Source of the DNA: Acidobacteriota bacterium
Lineage (GTDB): Bacteria > Acidobacteriota > Terriglobia > Terriglobales > Acidobacteriaceae
Reading direction: 5' to 3'
DNA length: 46,782 nt
Assembly: GCA_021790995.1 (NCBI GenBank)
Contig: JAJYFA010000012.1
Span: forward strand, 1 to 46,782
Shown one piece after another: positions 35,187 to 43,321 of this stretch. Numbering within the stretch: the stretch's first letter is position 1; each line of letters starts with the position of its first letter. The notes beneath the pieces are model-generated. The model made no database searches and was not told where the DNA came from. It saw only the letters and a program-made list of their open reading frames with translations. The position numbers and the translations under genes are program-made.

Positions 35187-35729
35187 TCAATTTACGTGCG
35201 GCGGCAGCTCGAATGGCGTGCGCGGCCCAATCTCTTCGCGCAGCAACGTCAATCCCAGAAGCCAGCGCTCAAAGCCGTCAGAAAGGCGCGCAAAGATGGG
35301 CGCCTCCTTCTCGTACTCGAAGAGGTTGAACTGGCTGACGATGAAGTAGCTCTCTTTGCCTGCGCGGATCAGCTCGGCAAGGCTGGGGGAGTGATGACGC
35401 AGGTGGCGCGGTGATCCGGCGGCCTCGGGGTACATGCCGGCCACAAACAGCGCGTAGTCTCCGATATGTTTGCGGAGCGCGCGCTCGGCATCGAACGACG
35501 GCGCCGTGCCGTTGACCGGATCGGCGGCCAGCTCCATCTCCTCAAGATTTTCGATCGGGCGGCCTGATTTATCGCGCATGCTGTAAAGCCTTCGCGAATC
35601 GGAGAACTCGCAGAGCAGGTTTGCTACGTAGCTCATTACGCCGGGATCGTGAAGGCCCAGCTTGCCCTCGTAGCTGTTGCGGACTGCCTGTTGAAAGAAG
35701 GGTTCGAGGGGATGAGTCTGCGACTTCAT
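35187..35729 (-). CDS. Conserved-looking hypothetical protein
   Basis: The 180-residue soluble protein has no signal peptide and no recognised family. It has blocks that look conserved: FFQQAVRNSYEGKLGLHDPGVMSYVANLLCEFS, RLYSMRDKSGRPIENLEEM and IGDYALFVAGMYPE. ATG 35729 has GGAGG five bases upstream, so translation is credible. It ends 29 bases from the convergent TonB-receptor stop. I cannot assign a function. Confidence 0.75.
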   Translation of the reverse strand: MKSQTHPLEPFFQQAVRNSYEGKLGLHDPGVMSYVANLLCEFSDSRRLYSMRDKSGRPIENLEEMELAADPVNGTAPSFDAERALRKHIGDYALFVAGMYPEAAGSPRHLRHHSPSLAELIRAGKESYFIVSQFNLFEYEKEAPIFARLSDGFERWLLGLTLLREEIGPRTPFELPPHVN

Positions 35730-36051
35730 ACACACCTCCGGTGCGCGGAATCGTCGAGATTGGTCCGTGCCTTCGTGCTGTGGCTGAGCGCGAACAGCCG
35801 CGTTCACTTGGAGGGTCAGGCTGTTCCAGGTCGTGCTGCGCGGGGAAGTTACCAGCCGTGGCCCGATTTCATCTGCTGTAACACTGAGCTTATCGGAAAT
35901 GTTGCGCTTGGCAAGAGGGCGTATCAAATTTGTTGGCACTCGCGTGCTTCGATTGCAAAGGGAGTGGCACGTTGCACGCGGCACTCTTCCGCACAGAAAA
36001 AGGCAGCCGCGCGGGCTGCCTTTGTGCACTCCATGAAAGCCGAAATTCTGC
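35730..36051. other. Gene-free interval between hypothetical gene and tal
   Basis: This 322-base stretch has no supported gene. It contains the promoter region of the hypothetical gene to the left and the tal terminator at its right end. Confidence 0.6.
35999..36023 (-). terminator. Intrinsic terminator of tal
   Basis: AAAGGCAGCC (35999-36008) and GGCTGCCTTT (36014-36023) form a perfect 10-bp stem with a five-base loop. On the minus strand the stem is followed by a T run (CCTTTTTC), the classic form, 28 bases after the tal stop. Confidence 0.9.
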
Positions 36052-37065
36052 TTAGACCGTCGCTGGTGCGCGCGATTCAAGCTCGGCCAGCCTCTTGGCC
36101 AGGAGCGTTTCCAGCTTGACCAGCGCAGACGCAAAGCCGTCGATGCCTTCCTTCAGCTTGTCGCTGGCCATGCGGTCGGCAGAGTGCGTGCGATCGAAGG
36201 CCGCCTTGTCCACATGGATCTTTTCGATCTGCATATTCTTTGCGGAGTCGGCTGAGAGCTTGCGCGGCAGGTCGGCCTGTGTGGCTTCGAGCTCGGCCAG
36301 CAGTTGCGGCGAGATGGTGAGCAGGTCGCAACCGGCAAGTTCGCAAATCTCGCCGATATTTCTGAAGCTCGCGCCCATGACCACGGTCTTGTAACCGAAT
36401 TTCTTGAAGTAGTTGTAAATGTGCGTGACCGACTGCACTCCGGGATCTTCAGCGCCGTGGAAGTCTTTGCCGGTGTCTTTCTTGTACCAGTCGAGAATGC
36501 GACCGACAAAAGGCGAGATAAGCGTCGCGCCGGCATCCGCGGCGGCGATGGCCTGGTGCAACCCGAAGAGCAACGTCAGGTTGCAGTGAATACCTTCTTT
36601 TTCGAGCACCTCGGCGGCGCGAATGCCCTCCCATGTTGACGCGATCTTGATCAGGACGCGATCGCGCCCAATGCCCGCGGCGTCATACTGCTTAACGATG
36701 CTGCGCGCCTGCGCAATGGTGGCTTCGGTGTCGTAGGAGAGGCGCGCGTCCACTTCGGTGGAGACGCGGCCCGGCACGATGCCGAGAATTTTTTTACCGA
36801 AGGCGATGGCCAGCCGCTGAAAGGCAAGATTGGCGATCGCCTGGTCGGTAGCGCGTGCGCCGAGCTCTTTGCGCGCATCGATTTGCGCCTCAAGCAGCAC
36901 GCCGTCCACGATGGGCTGATACTGCGGCATCTGCGCTGCGGCCGTGATCAGCGATGGGTTGGTGGTGGCGTCCTGTGGATGAAACTTCTCCATCGCCTCC
37001 ATATCGCCGGTGTCGGCGACAACGACTGTGTATTGGCGTAGCTGTTCAAGCAAATTCTGCGGCAT
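36052..37065 (-). CDS. tal: Transaldolase
   Basis: The 337-residue enzyme has the transaldolase barrel: [25 protein letters not shown], the Schiff-base lysine in [13 protein letters not shown], and [13 protein letters not shown] and [12 protein letters not shown]. It exchanges three-carbon units between sedoheptulose-7-phosphate and glyceraldehyde-3-phosphate. Length and N-terminus match the TalB type. ATG 37065 has AGGAGG five bases upstream. It follows the FAH-family gene in the same direction (about 100 bases apart) and ends at a strong terminator. tkt and rpiB lie 6-8 kb away. Confidence 0.96.
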   Translation of the reverse strand: MPQNLLEQLRQYTVVVADTGDMEAMEKFHPQDATTNPSLITAAAQMPQYQPIVDGVLLEAQIDARKELGARATDQAIANLAFQRLAIAFGKKILGIVPGRVSTEVDARLSYDTEATIAQARSIVKQYDAAGIGRDRVLIKIASTWEGIRAAEVLEKEGIHCNLTLLFGLHQAIAAADAGATLISPFVGRILDWYKKDTGKDFHGAEDPGVQSVTHIYNYFKKFGYKTVVMGASFRNIGEICELAGCDLLTISPQLLAELEATQADLPRKLSADSAKNMQIEKIHVDKAAFDRTHSADRMASDKLKEGIDGFASALVKLETLLAKRLAELESRAPATV

Positions 37066-37167
37066 AATTCCTCCTTCGGGGGTTCTGGCGAATCGTTCAC
37101 GGCACCAGTGTATCTCTTCTTTAAGATGCAGAAAGGGCAGCGCATGGTTACAATCCCGCGCCGCGAA

Positions 37168-37986
37168 CTAGGCAATCTCAGATTTCACCGTATTCTGGAG
37201 TACCCCCAGCTCCGCCACAGATACTTCCACGCGATCGCCGGGCTTGAGTGCTCCCACGCCCGAGGGAGTTCCGGTCAGCACCACGTCTCCCGGCTCCAGC
37301 GTGAAGGCCGCGGAGATGTAGCGCAGCAGAACCGGAATCGGGAAGATAAGATCCCGTGTCGAAGCCTGCTGACGCAGTTCGCCGTTGACTCGCGTCTCGA
37401 TGGTAACGCCCGCATCCGGGTCCAGTTCTCCGCTCACGATGGGGCCGATGGGGCAAAATGTGTCGAAGCCCTTGGCGCGTGTCCACTGTCCGTCTTTCTT
37501 TTGCAGGTCGCGTGCGGAGATGTCGTTGGCCAGCGTGAAGCCGCGTACAACGGACCGCCAATCGTCATCAGTTCGGAGGTTGCGCGTGCGGCGGCCAATG
37601 ACGAGCGCCAGCTCGCCCTCAAAATCCACGCGCTCCGACACGGCGGGCAGCACCACTGCCCCACCTGGCGGCAGCAGCGACGATGGGGGCTTGAAAAACA
37701 GCAGCGGCTCGGTGGGGATCTCATTGCCCAGCTCGCGCGCGTGTTCGCGATAGTTGCGGCCCACACAAACGATCTTCGACGGCGTGACCGGGGGCAGAAG
37801 ATCTGCTTCGCTGAGGGGAATCGGTTCAAAGGACGAGCTGACGGGAGTCGCGCTCCCGCGCTCAATGCGGAAGCGAAGGTCTTCCTCGGGCGCATCCATC
37901 AAGCCGACGATTTGCATTTCACTTCCACGGCTTTCTACGGCGCCGTACTGAACCTGGCCGCCGTAGAGGAATCGACAATATTTCAT
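37168..37986 (-). CDS. Fumarylacetoacetate hydrolase (FAH) family protein
   Basis: The 272-residue protein carries the FAH-fold motifs: KIVCVGRNYREHARELG, FFKPPSSLL, DFEGELALVIGR (metal-binding E-x-E), FTLANDISARDLQ, and VLTGTPSGVG. Family members are Mg2+/Mn2+-dependent hydrolases, decarboxylases or isomerases acting on 2-oxo acids or acylpyruvates; the exact reaction cannot be read from sequence. ATG 37986 has GAGGAG just upstream. It follows the FN3 lipoprotein gene with 23 bases between. Confidence 0.9.
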   Translation of the reverse strand: MKYCRFLYGGQVQYGAVESRGSEMQIVGLMDAPEEDLRFRIERGSATPVSSSFEPIPLSEADLLPPVTPSKIVCVGRNYREHARELGNEIPTEPLLFFKPPSSLLPPGGAVVLPAVSERVDFEGELALVIGRRTRNLRTDDDWRSVVRGFTLANDISARDLQKKDGQWTRAKGFDTFCPIGPIVSGELDPDAGVTIETRVNGELRQQASTRDLIFPIPVLLRYISAAFTLEPGDVVLTGTPSGVGALKPGDRVEVSVAELGVLQNTVKSEIA

Positions 37987-38009
37987 TTTCTCCTCGTTCC
38001 GGATCAAAG

Positions 38010-39149
38010 CTATGGCGCGGGCACTGTTTCCTCGGCCTCAGTCGACCGCGCGCTTTCATGTCCCTGTTCGTCGACGGCGCTTACCGCATACGCATAGGTG
38101 TGGCCCGGCAGCACGCTAGCATCGTGATAAGCGGGCCCGGCGACGGGCTGCGAAGGCGAGATGCGCTGCCAGGCGATTGCGGTCTCATTCGCATCGCGCC
38201 GGTAAACAATGTACCCTGCCAGGTCGGCCTCGGTATTCGGTTGCCAGTTCAGGTCAATCGCCGGTCCCGAGCCCTCCGTGCCGGCCGTTGCTACCGCTGC
38301 CAGTCCTCTGGGCGCGTGAGGGGGATACACGTTCACGGCCACAATGCGCACCGGCGCAGAGAGCGGCCCGACGAGTTCCAGTGTCTTGCCGCCGATGGTC
38401 GCGTGCGCCACGCGCTGCGCGCGATACTCGTAGGTCGCGCCAAACTCGATGCTGTTGTCGAGAGCATGATCCAGATGCGGTGCAGGCGCAACGAGCAGGG
38501 TGCGTTCCGGCGGCTCAGGGCGCGGAGCAAACGGTCCCTCAGCGGTCTTTGAGGCTGCTGGCTGGCTGGCAGGTTCTGCAATCCGCTTGCGCACAAACCG
38601 CACAGCAACAGGCGCTGCCTGGACCGGCGCAGGCGTCCAGCGCAGCAGAACGCCGTTGCGGCGCATCTCCGCGTGCAAACCGCCGATTGCAGAAGGCGCC
38701 TCGCCGGCCAGAACCTGCGCGCCGTTCGAGAGTCCGGCGGAACGGCCTTTGTTGTTGTCCAGCTCCACGAAATAGCTGACGACGCGGGGCGCGCCTTCGG
38801 TGAGGGGTGGCGGCAAGGTATCAGTGAACGCGCTGTTTGCGCCGGGAGCTAGCTGCACCGCCGCCACCTTGGAGCAGTTGGCGGCAGTGGTCTCCGTCCG
38901 GCAGATGTGCACCGTCACGCTGCCCTTCAACGGTACTTTTTCGGTGTCTTTCATGGGCATCGTCCATGCAAGCGCCACCTGGTTGCCGGTGCGCACGGCG
39001 GAGAGATCGCTGACAGGTACGGGCAAATGCAGCGAGGGAGGCTGTGGCGCTGCCAGCATTCCGCAGCCGGCGAGAGCGAAAGGCGCCGCCAACGCGGCAG
39101 CAAGCGCGGCGAAGCGCAGTTGTGCACCGGAATTTCTTGCACATTGCAT
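38010..39149 (-). CDS. Lipoprotein with fibronectin type III domains
   Basis: The 379-residue protein has a lipoprotein signal (ALAAPFALAGCGM, lipobox with Cys at about 29). The mature part has FN3-like modules: DLSAVRTGNQVALAWTMP, then IGGLHAEMRRNGVLLRWTPA, and a C-terminal module ending DLAGYIVYRRDANETAIAWQRIS, and HTYAYAVSAVDEQGHES. It is probably anchored in the outer or inner membrane; function unknown. The C-terminus lies 23 bases before the FAH-family gene, and pcrA is about 50 bases upstream, so cotranscription is likely. Confidence 0.82.
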   Translation of the reverse strand: MQCARNSGAQLRFAALAAALAAPFALAGCGMLAAPQPPSLHLPVPVSDLSAVRTGNQVALAWTMPMKDTEKVPLKGSVTVHICRTETTAANCSKVAAVQLAPGANSAFTDTLPPPLTEGAPRVVSYFVELDNNKGRSAGLSNGAQVLAGEAPSAIGGLHAEMRRNGVLLRWTPAPVQAAPVAVRFVRKRIAEPASQPAASKTAEGPFAPRPEPPERTLLVAPAPHLDHALDNSIEFGATYEYRAQRVAHATIGGKTLELVGPLSAPVRIVAVNVYPPHAPRGLAAVATAGTEGSGPAIDLNWQPNTEADLAGYIVYRRDANETAIAWQRISPSQPVAGPAYHDASVLPGHTYAYAVSAVDEQGHESARSTEAEETVPAP

Positions 39150-39198
39150 GGCGCTTTCAGTCTATCGGAGCCGCGCGAGCGCGTGCCCGCGCTAGCGG

Positions 39199-41949
39199 TT
39201 AAATCTTTTTCAGATTCGCGAACTTTTCCATCAGCTTTTTGATGCCGTGGCGGGCGAAGAGAACAGTGAGCTTGGCGTCTTCGCCTTCGCCTTCGCGCGT
39301 GAGCACCGTGCCTTCGCCGTACTTCGTGTGCATCACGCGCTGGCCCTTCTTCAGGCTCGTAGCGCCGCTCGGCGCGGAAATCTCCATCGTCGACCGCGCC
39401 AACGCACCGGGGCGGCCGCCCGATTTCCACCCCACGGACGAAGACCTGCCCGTGGGGACCACGGATTTGCCGCCGAAGAAACGTGCGATATTGTCCAGCG
39501 AATTCGGCTGTGCTTGCGGCGCCGCTGCGCTTTGACCTTTTGGAGTAGCGCCTGAGCGGGACGAACCTTTGGCCGCAAAGCTGCGCGGAGTCTCCTGGCT
39601 CTCGTCCTCGTAATTGAAGTGTCCGCCGTCAAATTCGCCATGCCGGTGCCGGCGGCCTGCTCCGTAGCCGGGCGAGTAGGCCGGAGTGGACCACGCCGGA
39701 CTTCGGCCACCGAGATTTTCGACAAGCTGGGAAGGAACCTCTTCGAGAAAGCGCGAAGGAATACTCATCTCCGGCATATCGTTGCCGTAGCGGCGGCGAT
39801 AGTGCGCGCGCGTCAGGATGAGCGTGTTCATGGCGCGTGTCATGCCGACGTAGCAGAGACGCCGCTCCTCTTCGAGTTCCTCGGGATTGTTCAGCGTGCG
39901 CGAGTGCGGGAACAGGCCCTCCTCAAGTCCGGAGAGAAAGACCAGTGGGAACTCCAGTCCCTTGGCGGCGTGGAGCGTCATGAGCGTGACGCGCGCGTTG
40001 GGATCGAACTGATCGGTGGCGGAGGCGAGCGCCGCGTGGTCCAGAAATTCGGCCAGTGTCTCGCCGCGCGCCTCGGCGTCGTGCGCGGCGTTGGCCAGTT
40101 CCTTCAGGTTCTCGATGCGGCTGATGGCCTCCGGTGTGCCCTCGGTTTCGAGCGCCTTGATGTAGCCGCTGCGATCGATGAGGAAACGGATCAGCTCTGG
40201 CAGCGTGGCGGAGTCGCCGGCAGCTCGGAAGGCGGGTCTTTCATCCGGGTTTTCTGCTTCGTCTTTCGCTACCGTGTTTCCCTCAGGGGCTGAAGCCCCG
40301 GTAATTTGCAGGCTTCTTTCGGCACGACTGAAGTCGTGCCCTTTCGAAGCGTCAAATGCGAATCCTGTCTGCGCATTTTCTTGCGCCCTTGTTCCCTTGG
40401 GATCTTGTTCACTGTCTTCCGCGCCGAAGCCGAAACTCGTATCCGCATCGTCTGCCGCGGCTTCCGCTACGTCCGCTGCGAGTTTGCCGGCAAAATCCGG
40501 ATCCATCATGGCCTGCGCATCGAGGATCAGCCGGCGAAAGCTGTCGAGCGCCATTGAAGCGCGCGTGGGAATCAGCCGGTTCTCAATCGCCGCTGCTGCC
40601 GCATCCCACGTTGAAACGCCGGTTTCGAGGGCCAGCCGCTCCACGGTTTCGAGCGTCGTCTTGCCGATGCCGCGCGCCGGTGTGTTGACGACGCGCCCGA
40701 ACGCCATCGAATCATGCGGATTCCGTACGAGGCGCAGGTAGGCGAGCAGATCCTTGATCTCGGCGCGCTCGTAGAAGCTGAAACCGCCTACCATCGTGTA
40801 GCTGATGTTGTAGCGGCGCAATGCCTCTTCCACCAGGCGGGACTGCGCGTTGGTGCGATACAGCACAGCACAGTGCTGTCCGCCTGTGGCGTCAGAGCCG
40901 GGCGAGTTGCGCAGAAATGTCTGAATCTTGTCGGCGATGAACAGCGCCTCGTTTTCGCCATCGGGCGCTTCATAGTAGCCGATTGGCGAACCGCCCTGGC
41001 GCTGGGTCCAGAGTTTCTTGCCCTTCCGTCGCAGGTTGTTCGCCACCACCGCGCCGGCAGCCTCCAGAATCACCTGCGTCGAGCGGTAGTTCTGCTCCAG
41101 ACGAATGATCTTCGCGTCGAGAAAATCCTTCTCGAACTCGAGGATGTTGCGAATATCGGCGCCGCGCCACGAATAGATGCTCTGGTCCTCATCTCCCACC
41201 GCGCAGACGTTCTTGCCTTCGCTGGCCAGCAGTTTCATCATCTCGTACTGTGGGCGGTTCGTGTCCTGGTACTCGTCGACGAGCAGGTAGCGCCAGCGGC
41301 GCTGGTAGCGGTTGCGCACCTCGCCGGAAGCCTTGAGCACGCGCACGGCTTCGAGCAGCAGATCGTCAAAGTCCATGGCGTTGCTCTTGCGCAACTCGTT
41401 CTGGTAGGCCTTGAAGATGTGCGCCACGCGCTCGCTCGTGGGGTCCTTCGAGCTGAGGAAATACTCCTGCGGGTCGACCATATGGTTCTTTGCCCACGAG
41501 ATGCGGCTCAGCACGTTACGCGGTGTGAGCTGCTTCGAGTCGAGCCCCATGCGCTTCATGATCTGCTTCACGATGCTCTGCTGGTCGTTTTCGTCGAAGA
41601 TCGTGAAGTCGCGCGTCAGCCCCTGGCCCGCGATTTTCAGCACCTCGACGTCGCGGCGCAGGATGCGCACACAGAGCGAATGGAAGGTCGAGATCAGCGG
41701 CTTCGCCAGAGACGCGTGGCCCAGCAACTGATCCACGCGCTCGGCCATTTCGCCGGCGGCCTTGTTGGTGAAGGTGACGGCCAGAATCGCGTCAGGTGCT
41801 ACGTTTTTCTCCCGGATCAGCCAGGCGATCCGGTGAGTGATCACGCGCGTTTTGCCCGATCCTGCACCAGCCAGGATCAGCAGCGGGCCATCCGTGGCCT
41901 CGACAGCGGCGCGTTGTTCGGGATTGAGATGGGCGAGAAGCGAGTGCAA
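39199..41949 (-). CDS. pcrA: UvrD/PcrA/Rep superfamily-1 DNA helicase
   Basis: The 916-residue 3'-5' helicase shows NPEQRAAVEA (Q motif), GAGSGKT (Walker A), AVTFTNKAAGEM, DEYQDTNRPQYEM (Walker B), GDEDQSIYSWRGA, LEQNYRST, and LMTLHAAKGLEFP and YVGMTRA, all superfamily-1 motifs. It unwinds DNA in repair and replication-fork rescue. Typical members have about 720-780 residues; the extra length includes an acidic 2B-region insert with a repeat-encoded piece (about 530-560, KGHDFSRAE ... ASAPEG) and a long low-complexity segment before the C-terminal KKGQRVMHTKYGEGTVL domain, itself usual in PcrA. Start is TTG 41949; no ATG is available upstream. Confidence 0.93.
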   Translation of the reverse strand: MHSLLAHLNPEQRAAVEATDGPLLILAGAGSGKTRVITHRIAWLIREKNVAPDAILAVTFTNKAAGEMAERVDQLLGHASLAKPLISTFHSLCVRILRRDVEVLKIAGQGLTRDFTIFDENDQQSIVKQIMKRMGLDSKQLTPRNVLSRISWAKNHMVDPQEYFLSSKDPTSERVAHIFKAYQNELRKSNAMDFDDLLLEAVRVLKASGEVRNRYQRRWRYLLVDEYQDTNRPQYEMMKLLASEGKNVCAVGDEDQSIYSWRGADIRNILEFEKDFLDAKIIRLEQNYRSTQVILEAAGAVVANNLRRKGKKLWTQRQGGSPIGYYEAPDGENEALFIADKIQTFLRNSPGSDATGGQHCAVLYRTNAQSRLVEEALRRYNISYTMVGGFSFYERAEIKDLLAYLRLVRNPHDSMAFGRVVNTPARGIGKTTLETVERLALETGVSTWDAAAAAIENRLIPTRASMALDSFRRLILDAQAMMDPDFAGKLAADVAEAAADDADTSFGFGAEDSEQDPKGTRAQENAQTGFAFDASKGHDFSRAERSLQITGASAPEGNTVAKDEAENPDERPAFRAAGDSATLPELIRFLIDRSGYIKALETEGTPEAISRIENLKELANAAHDAEARGETLAEFLDHAALASATDQFDPNARVTLMTLHAAKGLEFPLVFLSGLEEGLFPHSRTLNNPEELEEERRLCYVGMTRAMNTLILTRAHYRRRYGNDMPEMSIPSRFLEEVPSQLVENLGGRSPAWSTPAYSPGYGAGRRHRHGEFDGGHFNYEDESQETPRSFAAKGSSRSGATPKGQSAAAPQAQPNSLDNIARFFGGKSVVPTGRSSSVGWKSGGRPGALARSTMEISAPSGATSLKKGQRVMHTKYGEGTVLTREGEGEDAKLTVLFARHGIKKLMEKFANLKKI
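40286..40340. repeat. Paired REP-like palindromes inserted in frame within pcrA
   Basis: GGGGCTGAAGCCCC (40286-40299) and GGCACGACTGAAGTCGTGCC (40321-40340) are perfect palindromes with the same CTGAAG centre, 21 bases apart. The whole repeat probably spans about 40264-40350. Read on the minus strand it is open in the helicase frame. Confidence 0.85.
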
Positions 41950-42116
41950 GGTGTCGAGTCCGGCGGGAAGGTTCCTGTGTCTAGTTTATCGTTTGGGCGC
42001 GCGGTGAATCTGTGGAGTTTTCCGCCACGAAGTTGCGCGCTGCGCGAAACAGCATGACGAGAAAATCTTTGAGGATTGGCTCCATGAGGAATGCAGGCCG
42101 GCGCCGCAGGTTCTCG

Positions 42117-42746
42117 CTAGAGGTTTGCGCTCGACTTCAGGACTCCCAGTTTGTCCAGCTCTTCGCGCAATGCGCTCTCGCCCGCAAACCGAATCGCCGT
42201 CATTCCGGCCTTCAATCCTCCGGCCACGTTTTCCTCGCGATCGTCTATAAACAGGACGCGTTCCGGCGCGCAGTTGAGAATGTCGAGGGTCCGGTGGTAC
42301 ATCGCCGGCTCGGGTTTTCGCAGCCCCATGTAGCAAGAACTGAAAGCAACCCTGAAATACCGGCGCAGGCCAAAACGGCTGAAGCGATATTCGTTGGTCT
42401 CGCGCGGTTCGTTGTTCAGGGAGCCTATCAGGCACGGGTTTGATGCGGCCAGCTCCGCAAGAATAGGTAAAGCCCCGTTAGGGATTGGCTGCGATTGCGC
42501 GAGCATGAACACAGAGAACTCTTCGTGCGAAAAGCTGCGCGGTTCACAGAAGACTGTCGCGTCCAAATATTGGTTGAGATCGATCTGACCGCGATCCCAG
42601 GCATCCATCGCCTTCGCGTTCCGGGCTTCAAGCGCCTCTCGATCCAGACCGAAGTGCGCTGCCGCGGCCGCACGTTCCCCATGGTCCCATCCGTTGGTCA
42701 GCAGGACTCCGCCAATGTCGAAGAGAATCGCGTCGAAGGGGAACAT
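42117..42746 (-). CDS. HAD-superfamily hydrolase (subfamily IA-like)
   Basis: The 209-residue protein has HAD motif I as DAILFDIGGVLLTNG (nucleophile Asp; the second Asp replaced by Gly, as in several IA phosphatases), motif II in IGSLNNEP, motif III Lys in GLRKPEPAMY, and motif IV VLFIDDREENVAGG. It probably dephosphorylates a small sugar phosphate. ATG 42746 is seven bases after the rpiB stop, so it is translationally coupled in a tkt-rpiB-HAD operon. Substrate is unknown; 41950-42116 to pcrA has no gene. Confidence 0.85.
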   Translation of the reverse strand: MFPFDAILFDIGGVLLTNGWDHGERAAAAAHFGLDREALEARNAKAMDAWDRGQIDLNQYLDATVFCEPRSFSHEEFSVFMLAQSQPIPNGALPILAELAASNPCLIGSLNNEPRETNEYRFSRFGLRRYFRVAFSSCYMGLRKPEPAMYHRTLDILNCAPERVLFIDDREENVAGGLKAGMTAIRFAGESALREELDKLGVLKSSANL

Positions 42747-42753
42747 GGAGGAC

Positions 42754-43224
42754 TTAGGAGCCGCTCCCGCTTTGATACTTGGCTTCGATGGCCAGCACCT
42801 TTTTGAAACGCCGCTCGAACCTGCCCTCTTGCCCCTGGAACTTCGCGCCAATATAGGTGCGCGCAAGATCGATGGCCAGCGCGCCGCCAATGATCCTTGC
42901 GCCCAGCACCAGCACGTTCATGTCGTCGTGCTCCACGCCCTGGTGCGCTGAGTAGACATCGTGGCAGATGCCGGCGCGGACGCCGGGAATCTTGTTGGCC
43001 GCGATGCACACGCCCACGCCCGAGCCGCAGATGAGGATTCCGCGCGGGGCGACGCCTGCCTTGATGGCCTCACCCACGCGCTGAGCAAAGTCGGGGTAAT
43101 CGTCTTCGGGCTCGACCTTGAAGGCGCCGAGGTCGACGATCTCATGGCCGTCCTTGCCGAGGGTCGCGCGCAACTCTTCTTTCAGGGCGAATCCGGCGTG
43201 GTCGGATGCGATAACGAGTTTCAC
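42754..43224 (-). CDS. rpiB: Ribose-5-phosphate isomerase B
   Basis: The 156-residue protein fits RpiB/LacAB: IASDHAGFALKEEL, the DLG segment, GILICGSGVGVCIAANKIPGVRAGICHD (catalytic Cys in CGSGVG), and NVLVLGARIIG. It interconverts ribose-5-phosphate and ribulose-5-phosphate. The start is GTG 43224 with AAAGGA about seven bases upstream. It lies downstream of tkt, separated by an inverted repeat, and just before the HAD gene. The C-terminal tail is longer than in some homologues. Confidence 0.94.
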   Translation of the reverse strand: MKLVIASDHAGFALKEELRATLGKDGHEIVDLGAFKVEPEDDYPDFAQRVGEAIKAGVAPRGILICGSGVGVCIAANKIPGVRAGICHDVYSAHQGVEHDDMNVLVLGARIIGGALAIDLARTYIGAKFQGQEGRFERRFKKVLAIEAKYQSGSGS

Positions 43225-43242
43225 GGTGTGTTCCTTTCGGAA

Positions 43243-43321
43243 CAGTGGTTAGTGATCAGTGTCCGAACCGAACAAAACAATCCATCCGCAGGCAAAACTG
43301 ATCACTGACCACTGATCACTG
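43243..43321. repeat. 18-bp inverted repeat between tkt and rpiB (AGTGATCAGTG units)
   Basis: CAGTGGTTAGTGATCAGT (43243-43260) inverts 43297-43314 with one mismatch. The right side also has ACTGATCACTG twice directly (43297-43307 and 43311-43321). The tkt stop at 43316-43318 lies inside it. The left unit resembles the repeat after the HTH-Mop gene at 18452. Confidence 0.85.
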
